Shown here piece after piece: positions 8,389 to 17,040 of a stretch of 64,000 bases of DNA. The translations under genes were made by a program, and so were the position numbers. Numbering within the stretch: position 1 is the first letter of the stretch; every line of letters starts with the position of its first letter. Under the pieces are notes generated by a model. The model worked only from the letters and a program-made list of their open reading frames with translations. It searched no databases and had not been told where the DNA came from. Source of the stretch: Paenibacillus sp. FSL W8-0426 (lineage in GTDB: Bacteria > Bacillota > Bacilli > Paenibacillales > Paenibacillaceae); assembly GCF_037969725.1 (NCBI RefSeq), contig NZ_CP150203.1:6191501-6255500 (forward strand), written 5' to 3'.

Positions 8389-9672
8389 CTACAAGTAGTT
8401 CATCGGATTGACAGGGTTATCGTTGTCCCGTACCTCAAAATGAAGGTGAGGACCGGTCGAGTTGCCGGTATTGCCCGATTCCGCGATTTTGTCTCCGCGG
8501 GATACGTTGTCACCTTTGCTCACGCTGATGCTGTTCAAGTGGCCGTACAGCGTCCACAAGCCGCCGCCATGGTCCACGATGACCGTGTTTCCGTATCCGT
8601 TCATCCATTCGGCCACGATGACGATGCCGTCGGATGCGGCATGTACGCTCGTACCGATCGGCACGGCGAAGTCAACGCCGTTGTGCATCTTGCCCACTTC
8701 GCCCGTAATCGGATGCGTGCGGCGTCCAAACGGCGAGGAGACATATCCTCCGGAGACGGGTTTGGAGAAGATGCCGCTGCCGGAACTGTACGAAGAACCT
8801 CCGTCTGAACTTACCTTGGTCGTTGTCTTCGCAGAGGCTGCGGCTGCAGCTTGGGCTTTCGCCTTGGCTGCTGCCAAGGCCTTTGCTTTGGCCGCGGCTG
8901 CGGCTTGTTGTTCGCGCAGCTTGTTTTTCTCCTGCAGCAATGCGGAACGTTTGCTGGCGATTTGCAGCAGCATGGTCTCCTGCTCCTGCGTTGCCTCTTC
9001 CGACTCTTCAATTTTAGCATCATAAGAGGCGAGAAGCACCTGCTTCTCCTTCTCTTTCTGGTCCAGCTGCGCTTTGCGCTGCTTTTTCTGTGCGTACAGG
9101 CTCTTGGCTTCAGCATACTGCTTGTCCAAATCCGCCTTTTTTTCCACGACAAGCTGTTTGTCTTTTTTGTGCTCATCGAGCAGATGCTGATCTTGGTCCA
9201 CGATCGTTTTCAGAGAATCCGCACGTGTCAGGAAATCCGAAAAACTCGTGGAGGACAGCAGAACATCCAGATACGAAACGGCACCGTCCGTGTACATCAG
9301 GCGCACCCGCGACTCGAGCAATTTTTGGCGGGAAACGATGCGCTCTTCTGCAGCCTTAAGCTCCTTTTTCGTGGTTCGGAGATCTTCTTCCGTATTCTCG
9401 ATCTCCAGGGTAACGTTCGTCAGTTCGTCGCTGACCACGTTGATCTGCTCCATGACGATCTTCAGGTATGCATTGGTTTTGTTTTTGTAATGTTGGGCCT
9501 TCTGCTTGTTGGCAGCGGCTTTTTGCTGCTCTTTTTTGGCGGCAGCCGCTTTGCTCTCCAACTGCTGAATCTGCTTGTCAATATCGCTGATGCTTTGCGC
9601 ATATCCGTCAGAAGCTTGAAAGGTCAAACCGGCCAATAACGATAAGGCCAGCAGCGAAGCTGTTTTTTTCAA
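8389..9672 (-). CDS. Coiled-coil M23 peptidoglycan hydrolase (EnvC-like)
   Basis: About 427 residues. The best start is the TTG at 9672, which puts GGGGGAT seven bases upstream and a canonical KK-hydrophobic signal peptide at the N-terminus. A long coiled coil (about residues 30-265, many KKE/AAA heptads) is followed by an Ala/Lys-rich linker and a C-terminal M23 LytM domain. The metal-binding residues are present (HNGVD near the domain start and GPHLHFEV near its end), so it should be a catalytically active endopeptidase, not a degenerate activator like E. coli EnvC. It lies 192 bp downstream of ftsX. FtsEX drives coiled-coil-regulated hydrolases such as CwlO, PcsB and EnvC, so this is the probable FtsEX-controlled enzyme (inference from context). 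Confidence 0.9.
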   Translation of the reverse strand: MKKTASLLALSLLAGLTFQASDGYAQSISDIDKQIQQLESKAAAAKKEQQKAAANKQKAQHYKNKTNAYLKIVMEQINVVSDELTNVTLEIENTEEDLRTTKKELKAAEERIVSRQKLLESRVRLMYTDGAVSYLDVLLSSTSFSDFLTRADSLKTIVDQDQHLLDEHKKDKQLVVEKKADLDKQYAEAKSLYAQKKQRKAQLDQKEKEKQVLLASYDAKIEESEEATQEQETMLLQIASKRSALLQEKNKLREQQAAAAAKAKALAAAKAKAQAAAAASAKTTTKVSSDGGSSYSSGSGIFSKPVSGGYVSSPFGRRTHPITGEVGKMHNGVDFAVPIGTSVHAASDGIVIVAEWMNGYGNTVIVDHGGGLWTLYGHLNSISVSKGDNVSRGDKIAESGNTGNSTGPHLHFEVRDNDNPVNPMNYL

Positions 9673-9863
9673 AATGGTGATCCCCCATCCTATGAATTCA
9701 CGAGAAAGCAACCTGCACAGGTGGTGAACAGCATGTTCCTGCTTTCTTCATCTAAAAGACTCCGTCAATGTACATATCGTCAAACAGGGTCCGTTAGTGA
9801 ACCTGCTTTGCCATTCGATTTCGACAAAATTCGCAATTTCCAATCATTCGCGCCGTCCGCAGC

Positions 9864-10781
9864 TTACACTTGAAGCGACTTGCGGATGGACAACGTGCTT
9901 CCCAAAATACCTACGAGCACACCCAAAACCACAAGCAATGTACCCATAAGGAACCAAATATCCCCGAGCGGGATCAAATTGAGCATCTGCATGAACATAT
10001 CCTGGGAAATGGTCGCCATCAGGCGGCTGTACCCAAAGAATAGCACCGCTACCGTAACGACCGAGCCGATCAGACCGATCAATGCCCCTTCAATGAAGAA
10101 AGGCCAGCGGATGAACGTGTTCGTGGCACCGACCAGCTTCATGATGCCAATCTCCCGGCGACGGGCCAGAATCGTTACGCGAATCGTATTCGAGATCAGG
10201 AACATGGACATCAGACCCAGCCCGCCGACAAAAATAAAGCCGATGTTGCGCACAAGCTTCGTAAACTTAAAGAGGACTTCTACCGTTTCTTTGCCGTAGT
10301 TCACTTTCATGATCGGTTTTTCCGGATGCTTCTCATTGAGGGCTTCGATTTTTTGCGCCACAAAAGTGACGGTTTCCGGTTCGATGACCTCGACTTCGAT
10401 CGTCTCCGGCAGCGGATTGTTGTCCACGTCAAAACCGTCAAGCACGTTGTCTGCGCTATCGCCGAGCCGTTCGCGGAATTCCTTCAGCCCTTCCTCCTTC
10501 GAAACGAAGCGGATTTCCTTCACTTCAGGCATGGCGCTGATCTCCTGCTCCAGCGTATTGCGCATCTGCTCGTCCACGTTGAGCTCAAGGAAGGTGCTGA
10601 TCTGCACCTGGCTGTCCACTTGATTCGCCATGGAATTCACGTTGAGCACCAGCAGCATGAACACGCCCAAAATAAGCAGCGAGACAATAATCGACATGAT
10701 TGAGGCCACCGACATCCAGCCATTACGGAATACGTTTTTGAATCCCTCCCGCAAATGGCGCACGAGAGTGCTAAAATTCAT
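9864..10781 (-). CDS. ftsX: Cell division ABC permease FtsX
   Basis: 305 residues with the FtsX four-helix layout: one helix near residues 20-45, a large extracytoplasmic domain (about 45-170) that contacts the hydrolase, and three C-terminal helices. Its ATG overlaps the ftsE stop by 11 bases, so translation is coupled. FtsX transmits ATP hydrolysis by FtsE to an extracellular peptidoglycan hydrolase; the M23 gene immediately downstream is the obvious partner. Confidence 0.96.
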   Translation of the reverse strand: MNFSTLVRHLREGFKNVFRNGWMSVASIMSIIVSLLILGVFMLLVLNVNSMANQVDSQVQISTFLELNVDEQMRNTLEQEISAMPEVKEIRFVSKEEGLKEFRERLGDSADNVLDGFDVDNNPLPETIEVEVIEPETVTFVAQKIEALNEKHPEKPIMKVNYGKETVEVLFKFTKLVRNIGFIFVGGLGLMSMFLISNTIRVTILARRREIGIMKLVGATNTFIRWPFFIEGALIGLIGSVVTVAVLFFGYSRLMATISQDMFMQMLNLIPLGDIWFLMGTLLVVLGVLVGILGSTLSIRKSLQV

Positions 10782-11457
10782 AACCGTACTCCCCTCTCAT
10801 CTGGTCGCGCACGATTTGACCGCGCTCAATGGCGATAACCCGTTTGCGCATCGTGTTGACGATATCCTTGTTGTGGGTCGCCATTACGATCGTCGTTCCC
10901 CGGAAATTGATCTCGTCCAGCAGCTGCATGATGCCCCAGGACGTCTCCGGATCAAGGTTGCCCGTAGGCTCGTCCGCGATAATGACGGACGGATTGTTCA
11001 CGATGGCCCGCGCAATCGCAATGCGCTGCTGTTCGCCGCCCGACAGTTGGGAAGGCTCGCGATTCGCTTTTCCTTTCAAACCGACGAGGTCGAGCACTTC
11101 CAGTACCCGTTTCTTGATATGGCGCTTTGGCGCCTCGATGACTTCCATCGCAAAGGCTACGTTCTCATACGCGGTCATTTTCGGCAGCAGCCGGAAATCC
11201 TGAAAAATAACGCCGATATTGCGGCGTACGTAAGGGATTTTGCGCGGCTTCAGCTTGCCGATATTAAATCCGTTGATGGAGATCTGTCCTTTGGTCGGAA
11301 TTTCTTCCCGGTACATCAATTTCATAAATGTCGATTTACCCGCCCCGGACGGACCGACAATATAAACGAATTCGTTGCGGTCGATCTTCACCGACACCCC
11401 TTGTAATGCGTGGGTACCATTGGGATAGGTCTTCCACACGTCCTGCATTTCAATCAC
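10771..11457 (-). CDS. ftsE: Cell division ATP-binding protein FtsE
   Basis: 228 residues from the GTG at 11457, which has AGGAAG seven bases upstream; an in-frame ATG at 11478 would add seven residues and lacks a good RBS. Walker [10 protein letters not shown], signature LSGGEQQR, Walker B VIIADEP and the H-loop ATHNKDI are all intact. It heads the minus-strand ftsE-ftsX-M23-ctpB cluster. A -10 element (TATAAT) lies about 30 bp upstream of the GTG, and a WalR-type box lies 141 bp upstream. Confidence 0.96.
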   Translation of the reverse strand: MIEMQDVWKTYPNGTHALQGVSVKIDRNEFVYIVGPSGAGKSTFMKLMYREEIPTKGQISINGFNIGKLKPRKIPYVRRNIGVIFQDFRLLPKMTAYENVAFAMEVIEAPKRHIKKRVLEVLDLVGLKGKANREPSQLSGGEQQRIAIARAIVNNPSVIIADEPTGNLDPETSWGIMQLLDEINFRGTTIVMATHNKDIVNTMRKRVIAIERGQIVRDQMRGEYGYEF

Positions 11458-11486
11458 ATCATCACTTCCTGCTCGCATAGTTAGCC

Positions 11487-11492
11487 ATTATA
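11487..11492 (-). promoter_or_regulatory. -10 element of the ftsE promoter
   Basis: A perfect TATAAT on the minus strand, 30 bases before the ftsE GTG, predicts a leader of roughly 23 nt. The -35 is weak (ATGACG at 15-bp spacing), which would suit activated transcription. Confidence 0.5.
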
Positions 11493-11597
11493 CTTTCGAC
11501 ATCATACCGTCATTTCCTTTAAAAAAGACTGAATTTCATCAGCAATCCCGCATTCTCCCTTTTTCGAGCCCGAAGAATGGCTGCACATGAAATTTAT

Positions 11598-11614
11598 TGT
11601 AACAAATTTGTTAC
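11598..11614 (+). promoter_or_regulatory. WalR (YycF) box candidate
   Basis: TGTAAC-AAATT-TGTTAC matches the WalR consensus TGTWAH-N5-TGTWAH at every position on the plus strand, and with one mismatch on the minus strand because the site is nearly palindromic. It lies 95 bp before the vanW-family start and 141 bp before ftsE, between two cell-envelope transcription units, the usual targets of WalKR. Confidence 0.6.
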
Positions 11615-11708
11615 CTTTTGAGTACCCGAAAGTTTTCCAACCTTGGATCATATAGATAAAGCATGTTGCAAATGACGGAACAACAGAAGCCAAAAGGAGC
11701 GTACGCTG

Positions 11709-13139
11709 ATGAAAAAAATACATTTGACGGTCATTGCCCTCTTTTCGTTACTCCTTCTCGGTTCCGCTTCTTACGGTGTGCTCTATATGTACGTGAACCA
11801 GCCTAACCTCCCCAAAGAAGTCGTCGTTGGCGGTTGGTCCGTGGGGGGACAGCCCCGTAAAAGTGTTTTGAGCACGCTGGACGAGCGATTGCAACAGCTA
11901 TCGGACTGGCCCGTCTCGCTTGAAGTGGTCGAACCGGAACCCCAAACACTGCAATTCACGGCATCCGAAACGGGAGCCCGCTATGGGGCAGACGCATTCC
12001 GGTCCGCCGTTAAGGCGTTGGAGGAAGGGGATGTATGGGAACGTGCCTATGCGCGCTATCATTTCGCCGAGACGTGGTCGCTGGACATGTCGTATGATGC
12101 AGGCATCCTCAAGAAGAGATTGAATCCGGAATGGGAAAAAGAGACCTTCGGATCGCCCGCGAACGCCGTCCGCCGCATCACCGCAGGCGACAAAGTACAA
12201 TACATCCCCGAGAAAGGCGCCCGCCGGATCGCCTGGGATGAGCTGGCAAGCCTGATGGCAGCCAAGCTGCCTCATGATTTTACCGGAATTGACTCCGCCA
12301 CGGAACGCAAACCCGTGTCGGTTCGGCTCCCTCTGTACACCCAGCAACCCGAGGTGACCGTGCATTCGCTGCAGCAGGAAGGCATCGAACGGAAAATCGT
12401 CCAGTTCTCCACAAGCTTGGGAAACAGCAGCAACGGACGGATACATAACGTCAGCTCGGCGGCCCAGGCGGTAGACGGCATGATTCTGCCTCCGGGGGGC
12501 ATGTTCGATTATGAAAAGGTCATTCGCAAGGCCGAAAAAGAATACGGCTTCCGTGAAGCTCCGGTGATCGTGAACGGCCGCTTGACGCCAGGCATCGGTG
12601 GCGGCATCTGCCAAGTATCGAGCACCGTATACAATGCCGCCCTTTTGACGGGACTGGACATCGTCGAGCGCCGCAATCATTCCCTGCCGGTCAAGTATTT
12701 GCCGAAAGGACTTGATGCCACTTTTGCCTCGGGGGCGATCAATTTCCGTTTCAAAAACAATACCGGGAAGTCGCTGCTAATCCATGCCAAGGTTCAGGGC
12801 GGATACCTCACCGTCAAATTTTTCGGCACATTCCCCGAGAATGTCACCTATGAGCTGGAATCCCGGACGGTCGAAACGCTCGGCGTTCCGGTGAAATACG
12901 TCTCAAGCAACGTGCTGCCCGAAGGCGTAGAGCAGGTTCTCCAAAACGGCCAACCGGGATATATCGTAGAAACCGTTCGCATCAAAAAAGTCGACGGCAA
13001 GGTCGTGGAAACCCAAACGATCTCGCGAGACACGTACAAAGCACAAAACCGCCTGATTGCCCGCTCGGGCCACAGCAGCCTGCCCGATCTGCAGGAACCG
13101 TCCGTCGTGGAGGATGGGGTCAGCAGCAGCAGCCCCTGA
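11709..13139 (+). CDS. VanW family cell-envelope protein
   Basis: 476 residues with an N-terminal signal anchor (about 5-27). A PG_binding_4-like region spans about 60-200, and a VanW domain spans about 225-370 with its conserved stretch GIGGGICQVSSTVYNAAL. A short G5-like tail (about 395-455) ends in a Ser-rich C-terminus. The ATG at 11709 follows AAAAGGAGC. VanW proteins occur in vancomycin clusters and widely in spore-formers, but their biochemical role is not established. It diverges from ftsE across the WalR-box region, which suggests cell-wall stress or growth control (inference). Confidence 0.9.
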   Translation: MKKIHLTVIALFSLLLLGSASYGVLYMYVNQPNLPKEVVVGGWSVGGQPRKSVLSTLDERLQQLSDWPVSLEVVEPEPQTLQFTASETGARYGADAFRSAVKALEEGDVWERAYARYHFAETWSLDMSYDAGILKKRLNPEWEKETFGSPANAVRRITAGDKVQYIPEKGARRIAWDELASLMAAKLPHDFTGIDSATERKPVSVRLPLYTQQPEVTVHSLQQEGIERKIVQFSTSLGNSSNGRIHNVSSAAQAVDGMILPPGGMFDYEKVIRKAEKEYGFREAPVIVNGRLTPGIGGGICQVSSTVYNAALLTGLDIVERRNHSLPVKYLPKGLDATFASGAINFRFKNNTGKSLLIHAKVQGGYLTVKFFGTFPENVTYELESRTVETLGVPVKYVSSNVLPEGVEQVLQNGQPGYIVETVRIKKVDGKVVETQTISRDTYKAQNRLIARSGHSSLPDLQEPSVVEDGVSSSSP

Positions 13140-13334
13140 GGGAAAGTTTGGAGATGATGGTCCCGAGGGCAGGGCGAACAGGTCATGCAGGGTCAATCTC
13201 GGGTGAGTTCAATGTAGGCATGCGAAGGCGCAGAAGGTTTATGCATCTATCGACATAGTTTGCTGAAGAGCATGACGCGGTATTTGCAACAGAAGCTTCC
13301 ATAGATTGCACTTGTGTATTCATGTGCCCGATGT

Positions 13335-13396
13335 GATAAAAGGAGCACAACCTAATACGAACGGTGAGGTTCGGATGGTTGCGCTCCTTTATCATT
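13335..13396. repeat. Compound 60-nt hairpin
   Basis: Three nested arms pair in register: GATAAAAGGAGC with GCTCCTTTATC (one bulge), then CAACC with GGTTG, then CGAAC with GTTCG around a six-base loop. No T-run follows on either strand, so it is not a textbook terminator. It could be a distal 3'-end or processing signal of the vanW-family mRNA, or a small mobile hairpin. Confidence 0.6.
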
Positions 13397-13507
13397 CTCC
13401 AGGTGTGCTCGGGGCCGGTAGGCTGGTTCACTGCGACTTGGGGCTAATCGCGAGTACGCTTACGAACTTCACACGCGTTATATGGAGGCTTTTGCACACT
13501 CAAAAAT

Positions 13508-13532
13508 TGTAACGAACCCAGGACACGCTATT
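13508..13532 (-). repeat. 25-bp repeat, copy A (inverted)
   Basis: Read on the minus strand, this is a diverged version of AATAACGTGC-TCAGGTTCRTTACA. It faces copy B across a TGCGC/GCGCA mini-hairpin, so A and B form an imperfect inverted pair. Confidence 0.55.
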
Positions 13533-13569
13533 CATAGGAAAATGCGCTGTTTAGGCGCAATCCCCTTGA

Positions 13570-13594
13570 AATAACGTGCGTCAGGTTCATTACA
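13570..13594 (+). repeat. 25-bp repeat, copy B
   Basis: Aligns with copy C without gaps (20 of 25 positions identical by eye), the starts being 50 bp apart. It is inverted relative to copy A. Confidence 0.65.
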
Positions 13595-13619
13595 ATTTTC
13601 CACATGCTGATTTTCACGG

Positions 13620-13644
13620 AATAAGGTGCCTCAGATTCGTTACA
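13620..13644 (+). repeat. 25-bp repeat, copy C
   Basis: Third member of the family, in the same orientation as copy B. Conserved core: AATAA-GTGC-TCAG-TTC-TTACA. Confidence 0.65.
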
Positions 13645-13660
13645 GCTTGTTCGCTCCACA

Positions 13661-13701
13661 TCAAAAGGACCGCCCCTGTCATATTTATGACTGGACGGTC
13701 C
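13661..13701 (-). terminator. Hairpin, possible terminator of the exporter gene
   Basis: GGACCG/CGGTCC outer stem with a GTCAT/ATGAC inner stem around ATTT. On the minus strand it is followed by TTTTG. It lies 218 bp beyond the exporter stop codon, so assignment is tentative. Confidence 0.45.
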
Positions 13702-13918
13702 CTCGATGATGTTAGTGATGCGGATAATTAACATTCATTGTGTATGTTTGCGTTCGTTTGCTGCATGTACGATTCTGTTTTGATGGATCACGCCAAGCAT
13801 GGATTGGATGCTCCTCCACAACGCTTGCCTGCTGCCGATGCTTCGAACGAGTCGTTCATTGCAATAGCAAGTTTGCGTGATGGAATATGCTCAGCAAAAC
13901 ATGAACCAAACTTCCCAC

Positions 13919-15469
13919 TTAGTGGCCTGCGGTATACTCTCCCTGCTCCTCGCCCACAACCATTTTGTCCTTGCCCATAAAAAACGCGGCGATCAAGGCC
14001 AACGCGGCCGGAATGATGGCCCAGGCAAACAGCTGCACGATGGAAGAGGAGAGCGCATGCGTGATCGCCTCCAGCACTTGCGGCGGGATCGCCTGCCTAA
14101 GCTCCGGCGAGAGCAGCGCATGCGGGTCGGTCAGGTCCACGCCCTGCGGTATGCCGCCTGCGGCTGCTCCGCTGCCCGCCGCGCCGCCACCAAGAGCCTC
14201 GCTCATTTTTTGCGTGAAAACTTGCCCCTGCACGATTCCGAAAATGGTGATGCCCATCGTCATGCCCAAGGATCGCAGAAAATTCAGCGTTGAACTCGCG
14301 GCACCGCGCTGGCGCGGCTCGAACGCGTTCATGGCCGCATTGCTGAGCACCGAGAAGGAACCGCCCACGCCGAGACCAATCAACACCATGAAAATCCGGA
14401 TCGTCCACAAGGAAGAGTTCTCATCCAATGTCGTCAGCAGACCAAGTCCAACCACGAGCAGTGCAAGCGTAGGAATCATGATGCTGCGATACCGGACTTT
14501 GGTCATCAACACACCGCCCATCGAGGCCGTGACGACGGAACCCAGCATCATCGGCAGCAGTACGAGCCCCGAATTCGTGGCTTTTCCGCCGAGCACACCC
14601 TGAATGAAAATCGGAATGTACACCGAAGCGGTAATGAATGCCGCCCCGCTGAACATCGCCATGACATTGCTGGACCAGTACACCCGGGTGCGGAACATGG
14701 CAAACGAAATGATCGGTTCCTTCGCTTTGCTCTCCGCATACAGAAACAGCAGGGTCAACGCGGCGAATCCGGCAAACAAGCCGAGAATCTGCGCCGAATC
14801 CCATGCATACGCCTTACCGCCAAGCTCGAGCGCAAAGATCAGGCACACGACCGCGCCGATCAGCGTCGCCGCCCCCAGCCAGTCGATCTGCTGGGATTGA
14901 TGCTGATGCGACTCCTTATAGAAAAACGCGATAAACACAAACGCGATCAGGCCAAGCGGCAAATTAATGTAAAATACCCATTCCCATGCCGCGTATTGCG
15001 TGATATACGCCCCGAGGAGCGGGCCGAATACGCTGGATAGTCCGAATACCGCGCCGAACAAACCACCTAGCTTGCCTCTCGCTTCCGGCGCAACCACGTC
15101 AAACATAATCGTGAACGCAATCGGCACCAAAGCGCCTGCCCCGATCCCTTGCACGGCCCGGTACATTGTCAGTTCAACGATCGACGTTGCCGTGCCGCAC
15201 AAGGCAGATCCCAGCATAAATACCAATATGCCGAACACGAAAAATTTCTTGCGTCCGTACATGTCGGACAATTTGCCGAAAATCGGCATGCCTGCCATCT
15301 CGGCGACCATGTAGGCGGAGGTGACCCATACGAATTTGTCCAGTCCCCCGAGTTTGCCGACGATGTCCCCCATCGCCGTAGCCACGATGGTATTGTCCAT
15401 CGAAGCCATCAGGATGCTGAGCAGCAGCCCTGCCAGCACCAATCCAATATTGTTTTTCCGTACAGCCAT
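13919..15469 (-). CDS. MFS multidrug exporter, DHA2 (14-TM) family
   Basis: 516 residues with about 14 hydrophobic segments. EmrB/QacA features include the first-helix region with DNTIVATA, motif B MYRAVQGIGAGALVPIA, and the WEWVFYINLPLG motif after GPLLGAYIT. Such proteins export drugs or other amphiphiles with protons. A Gly/Ala-rich extracytoplasmic loop (about 415-435) precedes the last helix. It starts 77 bp after the second bactofilin gene on the same strand and could be read through from it. No local regulator is visible, and the substrate cannot be deduced. Confidence 0.92.
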   Translation of the reverse strand: MAVRKNNIGLVLAGLLLSILMASMDNTIVATAMGDIVGKLGGLDKFVWVTSAYMVAEMAGMPIFGKLSDMYGRKKFFVFGILVFMLGSALCGTATSIVELTMYRAVQGIGAGALVPIAFTIMFDVVAPEARGKLGGLFGAVFGLSSVFGPLLGAYITQYAAWEWVFYINLPLGLIAFVFIAFFYKESHQHQSQQIDWLGAATLIGAVVCLIFALELGGKAYAWDSAQILGLFAGFAALTLLFLYAESKAKEPIISFAMFRTRVYWSSNVMAMFSGAAFITASVYIPIFIQGVLGGKATNSGLVLLPMMLGSVVTASMGGVLMTKVRYRSIMIPTLALLVVGLGLLTTLDENSSLWTIRIFMVLIGLGVGGSFSVLSNAAMNAFEPRQRGAASSTLNFLRSLGMTMGITIFGIVQGQVFTQKMSEALGGGAAGSGAAAGGIPQGVDLTDPHALLSPELRQAIPPQVLEAITHALSSSIVQLFAWAIIPAALALIAAFFMGKDKMVVGEEQGEYTAGH

Positions 15470-15546
15470 CGTAATCCAATCTCTCCATTCCGCGATCTAT
15501 TCAATTTTCGACTGGACTAGTATAGCCGAAATGCTTCCGGGGTTAA

Positions 15547-16263
15547 TCAGTCCCGAGACCGATTGCGCTGCTCCCTAACCTCCGCTTGAGGATGGACCTG
15601 CAGCGATTCCGTATATTCCACCAAACCGATTCGGCATCCCGGGCCGATGACGACCCGATGACCCCTGACGACGTCAACCTCAGCGTCCTCCAATTCGATA
15701 ACGTCTCCTTCAATCGCGTGCGCCTTCAGCGTCGCCACGGCATGCTGCCCGAGCAGCCCTTGAATCAGCCTTCCACGGCCCCGCCCGATCTCAATTCGGG
15801 AACCGCCGATCTCATGGACCCTGGATGGACCTTTCAATTGAATGCTCAGCTGTTCGGCGCTCAGCATGCCCCCTACCTCAATGCGCCCGGTTAGCCGAAT
15901 CCGCTCTGCCTGGCAGTTTCCGGCCACATGCAGCTCGCCTAACACTTTTACCTCTTCCGCCTTAAGATCATATTGGCTTTCTCGACCGGAAGCGGTTGTT
16001 TCGTTCCCCGGAGCCTGGGCCCTGCCTCCATCCTCGGCAGCCACCAAAGCGAGGGTTCCCGTCACTTTGATTTCGGTCGCATCAAGCGAACCCTTCACCA
16101 CCGATGTCCCGGTGCACTTGAATTGGCGACAGCGCGTAGCACCATTAAACGTGGAGTCACCCACGACTTTGACTTTGCGGTATTCACCGCCTGCCCAGCT
16201 GCTCTCCCCGGTAATGCTGATGTCCCCAGGCTGCGCCGATGAACCCTTAGCTTGACGATCCAT
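15547..16263 (-). CDS. Bactofilin-like polymer-forming protein (YhbF/BacF type)
   Basis: About 238 residues. ATG 16263 is preferred over an in-frame GTG at 16275, because GGAAGGTGG then sits eight bases upstream. The sequence is a run of short Gly/Val turns (KVVGDSTFNG, KCTGTSVVKG, IKVTGTLALV) typical of a bactofilin beta-helix, first arm about 25-85 and second about 105-160, with a charged disordered linker of about 25 residues between them. It is the last of three genes in the order yhbD-yhbE-yhbF. In B. subtilis the YhbE and YhbF bactofilins are needed for flagellar assembly; the same role here is inference. Confidence 0.82.
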   Translation of the reverse strand: MDRQAKGSSAQPGDISITGESSWAGGEYRKVKVVGDSTFNGATRCRQFKCTGTSVVKGSLDATEIKVTGTLALVAAEDGGRAQAPGNETTASGRESQYDLKAEEVKVLGELHVAGNCQAERIRLTGRIEVGGMLSAEQLSIQLKGPSRVHEIGGSRIEIGRGRGRLIQGLLGQHAVATLKAHAIEGDVIELEDAEVDVVRGHRVVIGPGCRIGLVEYTESLQVHPQAEVREQRNRSRD

Positions 16264-16301
16264 ATACGATTCCACCTTCCTCTCTCCTCACATCGCTTCT
16301 C

Positions 16302-17027
16302 TTATATACGTTTGCTGCTGCCTACAACGGCATCCCCATCGACATCCAACATGTTCGAATATTCGACCAGCCGGATTTTGCATCCTCGTCCAATATGGAC
16401 TTTGCCGCCTCGCACGATATCCGCTTCCGTATTCTCAAGCACGACTTCGTCTCCCTCGATCAGATCGGCCTTGAAAGATGGTTTGCCGCCCAGACCGATG
16501 CTTTTCCAGAACCCGCCTTGTTCCCCGCTGCGGATATCGATGGTTTCACCCCCAACTTCCTTGGCCGAAGAGGCCGTATGAAGCCTGATCTCCACAGACC
16601 CTGCGTTCAGCAAACCACTGATTTTGATGTTGCCCTGCACATGGAGCGATTCGCACTGCACATCGCCATCAACGCTGACCATGCCGCCAATGTCGATACG
16701 CTCCCCATCCACTCTTCCGTGCACGCTGCATTTTCCGTTGACATCCAATTCAGGACTTTTCAAATCGCCGTGAATGGTCGCCAGCCCGTCAATGCGAGCG
16801 CGCTCACAGCGGAGAGGGCCGTTCATCGTACACACGCCGTTGATCGTGGCGCTCTCTGCATCTACCCCACCCTCAAGGCGCAATGTTCCATTGACGTCCA
16901 TGGAGGTGCAATCCAGGTCTCCGTTGATTTTGGCCACCCCATCGATCCGCACGCGATGGAACTGCCCTCCGGCCGCCTTGCTCACACCAGATACATTCAG
17001 ATCATTGCGCAAATCCCGTTCTTCCAT
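16302..17027 (-). CDS. Bactofilin-like polymer-forming protein (YhbE/BacE type)
   Basis: About 241 residues from ATG 17027, with GGGAGAG seven bases upstream; a TTG two codons earlier is less likely. The N-terminal 150 residues repeat a turn of about 16-20 residues (VNGTLRLEGGV, INGVCTMNGPL, IDGLATIHGDL, VNGKCSVHGRV), a clear right-handed beta-helix signature of the DUF583/bactofilin family. A C-terminal half with a second set of turns follows. It begins 13 bases after yhbD and ends 38 bases before the second bactofilin, so the three are one operon. Confidence 0.85.
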   Translation of the reverse strand: MEERDLRNDLNVSGVSKAAGGQFHRVRIDGVAKINGDLDCTSMDVNGTLRLEGGVDAESATINGVCTMNGPLRCERARIDGLATIHGDLKSPELDVNGKCSVHGRVDGERIDIGGMVSVDGDVQCESLHVQGNIKISGLLNAGSVEIRLHTASSAKEVGGETIDIRSGEQGGFWKSIGLGGKPSFKADLIEGDEVVLENTEADIVRGGKVHIGRGCKIRLVEYSNMLDVDGDAVVGSSKRI

Positions 17028-17040
17028 GTGCAATCTCTCC

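Larger units (their letters stand above)
13140..13918. other. Gene-free interval with repeats and hairpins
   Basis: This 779-bp stretch between the vanW-family gene and the exporter gene has only short frames with no recognisable protein, no good RBS and no codon pattern. It holds a 60-nt compound hairpin, three copies of a 25-bp repeat and a second hairpin, listed separately. Confidence 0.6.

Noticed and set aside
13183..13512. Short open frames (60-110 codons) in the 13.1-13.9 kb gap
   Set aside because: No RBS, no family, and they overlap hairpins and repeats; more likely noncoding.
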